Assembly (NCBI GenBank): GCA_020216655.1
Contig: JAIWNU010000112.1
Location: forward strand, 1-10,230
Length of the DNA: 10,230 nucleotides
DNA from: Treponema sp.
GTDB lineage: Bacteria; Spirochaetota; Spirochaetia; Treponematales; Breznakiellaceae
Reading direction: 5' to 3'
Numbering within the stretch: the stretch's first letter is position 1; each line of letters starts with the position of its first letter. Below the pieces are notes generated by a model. That model was given only the letters and a program-made list of their open reading frames with translations. It was not told where the DNA came from and did not search any database. Position numbers and translations under genes: made by a program. Shown here one piece after another: positions 7,144-10,230 of this stretch.

Positions 7144-8339
7144 AAAGCTCCTAGATCCCTGCCCACTTTAACAAAGGCTTCCACACAACGGTCCACCATC
7201 TGGTCCGTATGGGCTGCCGAGAGCTGGACACGAATACGGGCTAAACCGCGGGGCACCACAGGATAGCTGAATGCAATAACATAAATTCCTTCTTCCAGCA
7301 AGGCCTGGGCCATACGAACTGCCAGTATTTCATCTCCCAGCATGATGGGTACTATTGGATGGTGCCCATGGCGGATGGTAAAACCCGCTTCTTCCATGGC
7401 CCGGCGGAAACGCATAGTATTCCGGGCAAGTTGGTTGCGCAGGTCCTGCGCATTTGCCGCTATACGGAGTGCTTCCCTTGTGGCCCCTACTATGGCCGGC
7501 GCCAAGGTATTGCTGAATAGGTAGGGCCGGGCTTTCTGTCTGAGCCACTGAATCAGTTCACGACGCCCCGAGACGCAGCCCCCGGAAGCTCCGCCTAAAG
7601 CTTTTCCAAAGGTGGTGGTGATGAGATCTACCCGATCTTGCACATTCCAGTGCTCCGCGGTGCCTCGCCCATTGGGGCCAATAAATCCCGTAGCATGGCT
7701 GTCGTCCACCAGAACCAGCGCATCGTACCGATCCGCCAGGTCGCAAATGGTCTTAAGATCCGCAATGTCGCCATCCATCGAGAAGACCCCATCGGTGACA
7801 ATCATCCGGTATTTTGCATCCGCGGCTTCCCGCAGTTTCTGTTCAAGGTCAGTCATATCCATGTGATTATAGATGAGCCGCCGGGCCTTACAGAGCCGGA
7901 CACCGTCTATAATGGACGCATGGTTCAGTGCATCGGTAAGAATAGCTGATTCGGCATCGAGGAGGGCTTCGAACACACCGCCGTTTGCATCAAAACAGGA
8001 TGAGAACAATATGGTGTCTTCGGTGCCTAAAAAGGCGGACAATTCCTGTTCCAAAAACCGGTGCTGTTCTTGGGTCCCGCAGATAAAACGGACGGACGAC
8101 AGCCCATAGCCCCACTCATTCATTGCTTTTGTGGCAGCTTCTATCAATTCTGGTCTATTTGCAAGTCCCAGATAGTTATTTGCGCAGAAATTAAGGGCTT
8201 GAATGCTCCGGCCATCGGGTAACCGGGCAGTAATTTCAGGTCCCTGGGGGCCCTGCAATACCCGTTCTATTTTATAGAGCCCCTGGTCTTCCAGTTCTTT
8301 AAGCCGCTGTTGTAAATCTGCTTTCATTCGTTCATACAT
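7128..8339 (-). CDS. kbl: 2-amino-3-ketobutyrate CoA ligase (glycine C-acetyltransferase)
   Basis: The 403-residue PLP enzyme of the alpha-oxoamine synthase family cleaves 2-amino-3-ketobutyrate with CoA into glycine and acetyl-CoA in the cytoplasm. Length matches E. coli Kbl (398). The Schiff-base lysine is Lys246 in TTTFGKALGGASGG. Asp212 and His215 in VDDSHATGF and His140 in DALNHASIIDG are the cofactor-binding residues. All are shifted by two from the E. coli enzyme (Lys244, Asp210, His213), which supports the assignment over BioF, HemA or serine palmitoyltransferase. GGGAGG seven bases before the ATG at 8339 supports the start. It sits 25 bases after the PEGA gene and overlaps the DUF134 gene, so all three should be one transcript. 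Its usual partner, threonine dehydrogenase (tdh), is not in the window. Confidence 0.94.
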   Translation of the reverse strand: MYERMKADLQQRLKELEDQGLYKIERVLQGPQGPEITARLPDGRSIQALNFCANNYLGLANRPELIEAATKAMNEWGYGLSSVRFICGTQEQHRFLEQELSAFLGTEDTILFSSCFDANGGVFEALLDAESAILTDALNHASIIDGVRLCKARRLIYNHMDMTDLEQKLREAADAKYRMIVTDGVFSMDGDIADLKTICDLADRYDALVLVDDSHATGFIGPNGRGTAEHWNVQDRVDLITTTFGKALGGASGGCVSGRRELIQWLRQKARPYLFSNTLAPAIVGATREALRIAANAQDLRNQLARNTMRFRRAMEEAGFTIRHGHHPIVPIMLGDEILAVRMAQALLEEGIYVIAFSYPVVPRGLARIRVQLSAAHTDQMVDRCVEAFVKVGRDLGALCPDR

Positions 8340-8364
8340 AGAACTGCCTCCCGCCGAAATTGGC

Positions 8365-9999
8365 TTAGTGAATAAAGCCCAAACCTATACTGCTAAAAGC
8401 TCCAAACTGTTCGCGATAATACCATAGGCCGCCATACAGGTGAAATACAAAAACTGAGGGTTTGGGGAACCAGTGAAGTTCCGCCGCTGCAAATATCGGT
8501 CCCGACGTCCAGCCCAAACCAGCTTCATTTTGCCCAAGCCATATCATTTTAGCCGATGTTCCGCCGGTAATGGTTGCACCCATTCCTGCAAAGCCTGCGC
8601 CGAGTTCCAGGCCCGGGAATGCAGTATAGCCCGAGCTATTGAGGTCCATCGGCCACAACAAAGCGGGGCTTATACCGAAACCAGCCCATTTCCACAGGGG
8701 TATAAAGATTGGAAGTCCCATACGGAAGCCGCCCATTGAGCCGGACCAAGAAATTGCTGTTGGATCAGAAAGGGGTGAAAGCTCCGCAGCGGTCCATGAA
8801 AAATCCAAAGCTAAATTCATGGGGAAATCCGGAGCACTCTTCAGAAATGCCCTTCGTAAAGCCAGGGATAGCTGGTTTGCGAGAGGGTCCTGGGCTGCGT
8901 CAAATTCACCAGAAACACCTACTTCCCAAGAGTTAGCTGGAGAAAACCTGAGCCCAAAGGAGAAGGGGACTGAATTGAAAGGAGAAGCAGCCCCGAAGGG
9001 AAGACCAAAAACCAGCCGGGAATCCATCTGGAATGAGCCGCTCCCCAAGGTTTCAGGCAGCGGCATATACAAGAGACCAGAAGCTCCAGAGGCAATACTC
9101 CAGGGCCTAATAACCAGAGAAGAATCAATCACAATCGGAATTTGTTTTGTTACGAGGACCGGTTCGCTGTCATCATACGGTATGGAATTTGCGGTAAGTA
9201 TCAGCGTATATGACCCATCACGCAAAATAGAGCCAGATGCATCAGTACCCTTCCAGGTGTGCTGCTGGTTCTTTTCGCTGAACGGGGAGAACCGATACTC
9301 ATACACAGGCGAATTATTGGAATCTACAATTGTAAGCGTCCCCGTTCCCGCTGCGCTAACCGAAAAACGTATATCCGTAGCGCCAAGCATGCCGGAATTA
9401 TAAGGATTAAGCCGCCGCCGTTCGCTGTAAAAGTCACTGATACGGAAGCTTGCGGGTTCCAGCCGAACAGTCAGGATCTGGGGAAAATCCTGAAATACCA
9501 TAACGGTCCGCTCTACACTCTCCCATCCAAAGGCTTCAACCCGGACACGGTGAAAACCGACAGGGAGTTTTAGATAGGGCGAGGAGACCGCAAGGTCATC
9601 CACAAAGAGCTGCGGTTCAAGAGGCAAACGTTCGGGTCCGGGGCTGCCAGGCCGGCGTTCGATTTCTATACTGAGCAGTCCTGTAGCTCGGGCTAAAACC
9701 AAGGTAAGATCAAGCCGTTTGCCGGAGGTCAGAGTAATCAGCACAGACCGTGTTTCGTAGCCTTCCTTAACGAGTACAAGCTGATAGGTTCCCGGAACAA
9801 GGGTAGCCAAAATAAGGGGAGTACGGCCCCTGCGAATTCCGTCAATATAGACCTCAGCCTCGGCAGGTACGCTCTGAATAACCAGACCATTTCCATCACT
9901 CTCCAGATATAGATCCTGGACAGGGACTTTCGCATATATTGGAGCTAACAATAGGAACAGCAATACACAAAAAATGGGTATTTTTTTTTGATACATCAT
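8365..9999 (-). CDS. Exported PEGA-domain protein with Ig-like domain and predicted outer-membrane beta-barrel
   Basis: The 544-residue protein begins with a signal peptide (MMYQKK, hydrophobic 8-20, probable cleavage after IYA at residues 21-23). Residues 39-104 are a PEGA domain (SVPAEAEVYIDG, GRTP, LVPGTYQLVLVKEGYE). Residues 108-182 look like a second, degenerate PEGA unit (LFVDDLAVSSPYLKLPVGFHRVRVEAFGWE). Residues 205-285 resemble the FlgD/CHU-type Ig fold (FSVSAAGTGTLTIVDS, TWKGTDASG, LRDGSYTLILTA). Residues about 310-544 are rich in aromatic and Gly residues with alternating strands, typical of an outer-membrane barrel, and end in SIGLGFIH; the last residue is not the usual Phe. PEGA domains are linked to surface or peptidoglycan-associated proteins. 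The barrel call is inference. No Shine-Dalgarno is seen before the ATG, though the signal peptide fixes the start region. It is the first gene of the operon with kbl. Confidence 0.85.
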   Translation of the reverse strand: MMYQKKIPIFCVLLFLLLAPIYAKVPVQDLYLESDGNGLVIQSVPAEAEVYIDGIRRGRTPLILATLVPGTYQLVLVKEGYETRSVLITLTSGKRLDLTLVLARATGLLSIEIERRPGSPGPERLPLEPQLFVDDLAVSSPYLKLPVGFHRVRVEAFGWESVERTVMVFQDFPQILTVRLEPASFRISDFYSERRRLNPYNSGMLGATDIRFSVSAAGTGTLTIVDSNNSPVYEYRFSPFSEKNQQHTWKGTDASGSILRDGSYTLILTANSIPYDDSEPVLVTKQIPIVIDSSLVIRPWSIASGASGLLYMPLPETLGSGSFQMDSRLVFGLPFGAASPFNSVPFSFGLRFSPANSWEVGVSGEFDAAQDPLANQLSLALRRAFLKSAPDFPMNLALDFSWTAAELSPLSDPTAISWSGSMGGFRMGLPIFIPLWKWAGFGISPALLWPMDLNSSGYTAFPGLELGAGFAGMGATITGGTSAKMIWLGQNEAGLGWTSGPIFAAAELHWFPKPSVFVFHLYGGLWYYREQFGAFSSIGLGFIH

Positions 10000-10006
10000 A
10001 TTTATT

Positions 10007-10012
10007 ATTATA
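10007..10012 (-). promoter_or_regulatory. Perfect TATAAT -10 box just before the PEGA gene
   Basis: TATAAT reads on the minus strand at 10012-10007, seven bases before the ATG at 9999. No clear TTGACA lies 17 bases upstream (TGTCAC is the nearest, weak match). Transcription from this box would begin almost at the ATG, giving a leaderless or near-leaderless mRNA, in keeping with the missing Shine-Dalgarno. Confidence 0.45.
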
Positions 10013-10048
10013 ACTCAAAAAGAATTTATTGTGACACCATAGAAGAAT

Positions 10049-10084
10049 AAAAAAAGGCCGTCCGGCATGTATCCGGATGGCCTT
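10049..10084 (-). terminator. Rho-independent terminator of the gene at the right edge
   Basis: Arms at 10073-10084 and 10054-10065 form a 12-base stem with one mismatch (C-A in minus-strand RNA) around a 7-base loop. On the minus strand it ends in a run of seven T residues (10055-10049). It starts seven bases after the stop codon of the minus-strand gene ending at 10091 and separates that gene from the PEGA operon. Confidence 0.85.
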
Positions 10085-10090
10085 ATGTTG

Positions 10091-10230
10091 TTAGGCTCCT
10101 GCAGAAATGGGAACCCCGGCGGAGAAATCAGTCTGAACGGTTACTGTCCGTGCGCCTAGCGCAGCATCGAGCATGAACAACCCGGGACCGGTGTCCCCTG
10201 CAAGCTTGAGCCGCTGGAGGATTTCTGTAT
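10091..10230 (-). CDS. C-terminal fragment of an unrecognised protein
   Basis: The minus-strand frame is open from the window edge to TAA at 10093-10091 and gives 45 residues: it includes ILQRLKLAGDTGPGLFMLD, then AALGARTVTVQTDF, and ends SAGVPISAGA. The other two minus frames have stops here, and a terminator follows within ten bases, so this is very likely a real gene end. The Gly/Ala-rich, soluble-looking tail has no motif I can assign to a family. Most of the gene is outside the window. Confidence 0.7.
   Translation of the reverse strand, partial: TEILQRLKLAGDTGPGLFMLDAALGARTVTVQTDFSAGVPISAGA

Noticed and set aside
8639..9403. Long plus-strand open frame (about 254 codons) opposite the PEGA gene
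   Set aside because: It lies wholly antisense to a gene with clear signal peptide and PEGA motifs, has no ribosome binding site or recognisable domain, and its composition is that of a shadow frame.
1..10230. CRISPR array, tRNA, rRNA, insertion sequence or phage genes
   Set aside because: No regularly spaced repeats, cloverleaf-type sequence, transposase or phage motif was seen on either strand.

Overview
The window looks like a chromosomal stretch from a spirochaete, most likely of the Treponema/Gracilinema type. This is an inference from the mix of gene families: a FecR-propeller lipoprotein, a PEGA/beta-barrel envelope protein, a secreted orphan protein and a fused ADP-forming acyl-CoA synthetase, at moderate GC. 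No rRNA, tRNA, phage, transposon or CRISPR signal is visible, and gene density is high, with no gap over about 100 bases.

Layout, left to right. (1) Bases 1-2178, plus strand: the 3' nine-tenths or more of a fused acetyl/acyl-CoA synthetase (ADP-forming), with its ATP-grasp half in front of its CoA-binding/ligase half. (2) 2265-2984, plus: a secreted 239-residue protein of unknown function with its own promoter, strong ribosome binding site and strong terminator. (3) 3069-5159, minus: a lipoprotein with a FecR domain and a C-terminal beta-propeller. (4) 5223-6449, plus: a membrane-anchored HtrA/Deg-type serine protease with one PDZ domain, transcribed divergently from (3) across 63 bases. (5) A minus-strand operon read from 9999 down to 6517: a PEGA-domain protein with an Ig-like domain and a predicted beta-barrel, then kbl (2-amino-3-ketobutyrate CoA ligase), then a DUF134 helix-turn-helix protein fused to a NifX/NifB-type FeMo-cofactor domain. 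(6) 10091-10230, minus: the last 45 codons of an unrecognised gene followed by its terminator.

How they fit together. Genes 2, 3, 4 and the PEGA gene are all envelope or periplasm proteins, so much of the window serves the cell surface: quality control (HtrA), a lipoprotein sensor or scaffold (FecR-propeller) and a possible outer-membrane protein. The acyl-CoA synthetase and Kbl both handle acetyl-CoA: the first can make ATP from acetyl-CoA, the second makes acetyl-CoA and glycine from 2-amino-3-ketobutyrate. Whether they work in one fermentation route cannot be told from this window. The DUF134-FeMo protein, translationally coupled to kbl, is a candidate local regulator.

No clearly new multi-gene system is evident. 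The points most worth a second look are the domain order and altered phosphohistidine loop of the synthetase, the architectures of the FecR-propeller and PEGA-barrel proteins, the kbl/DUF134 coupling, and a possible leaderless transcript for the PEGA operon.
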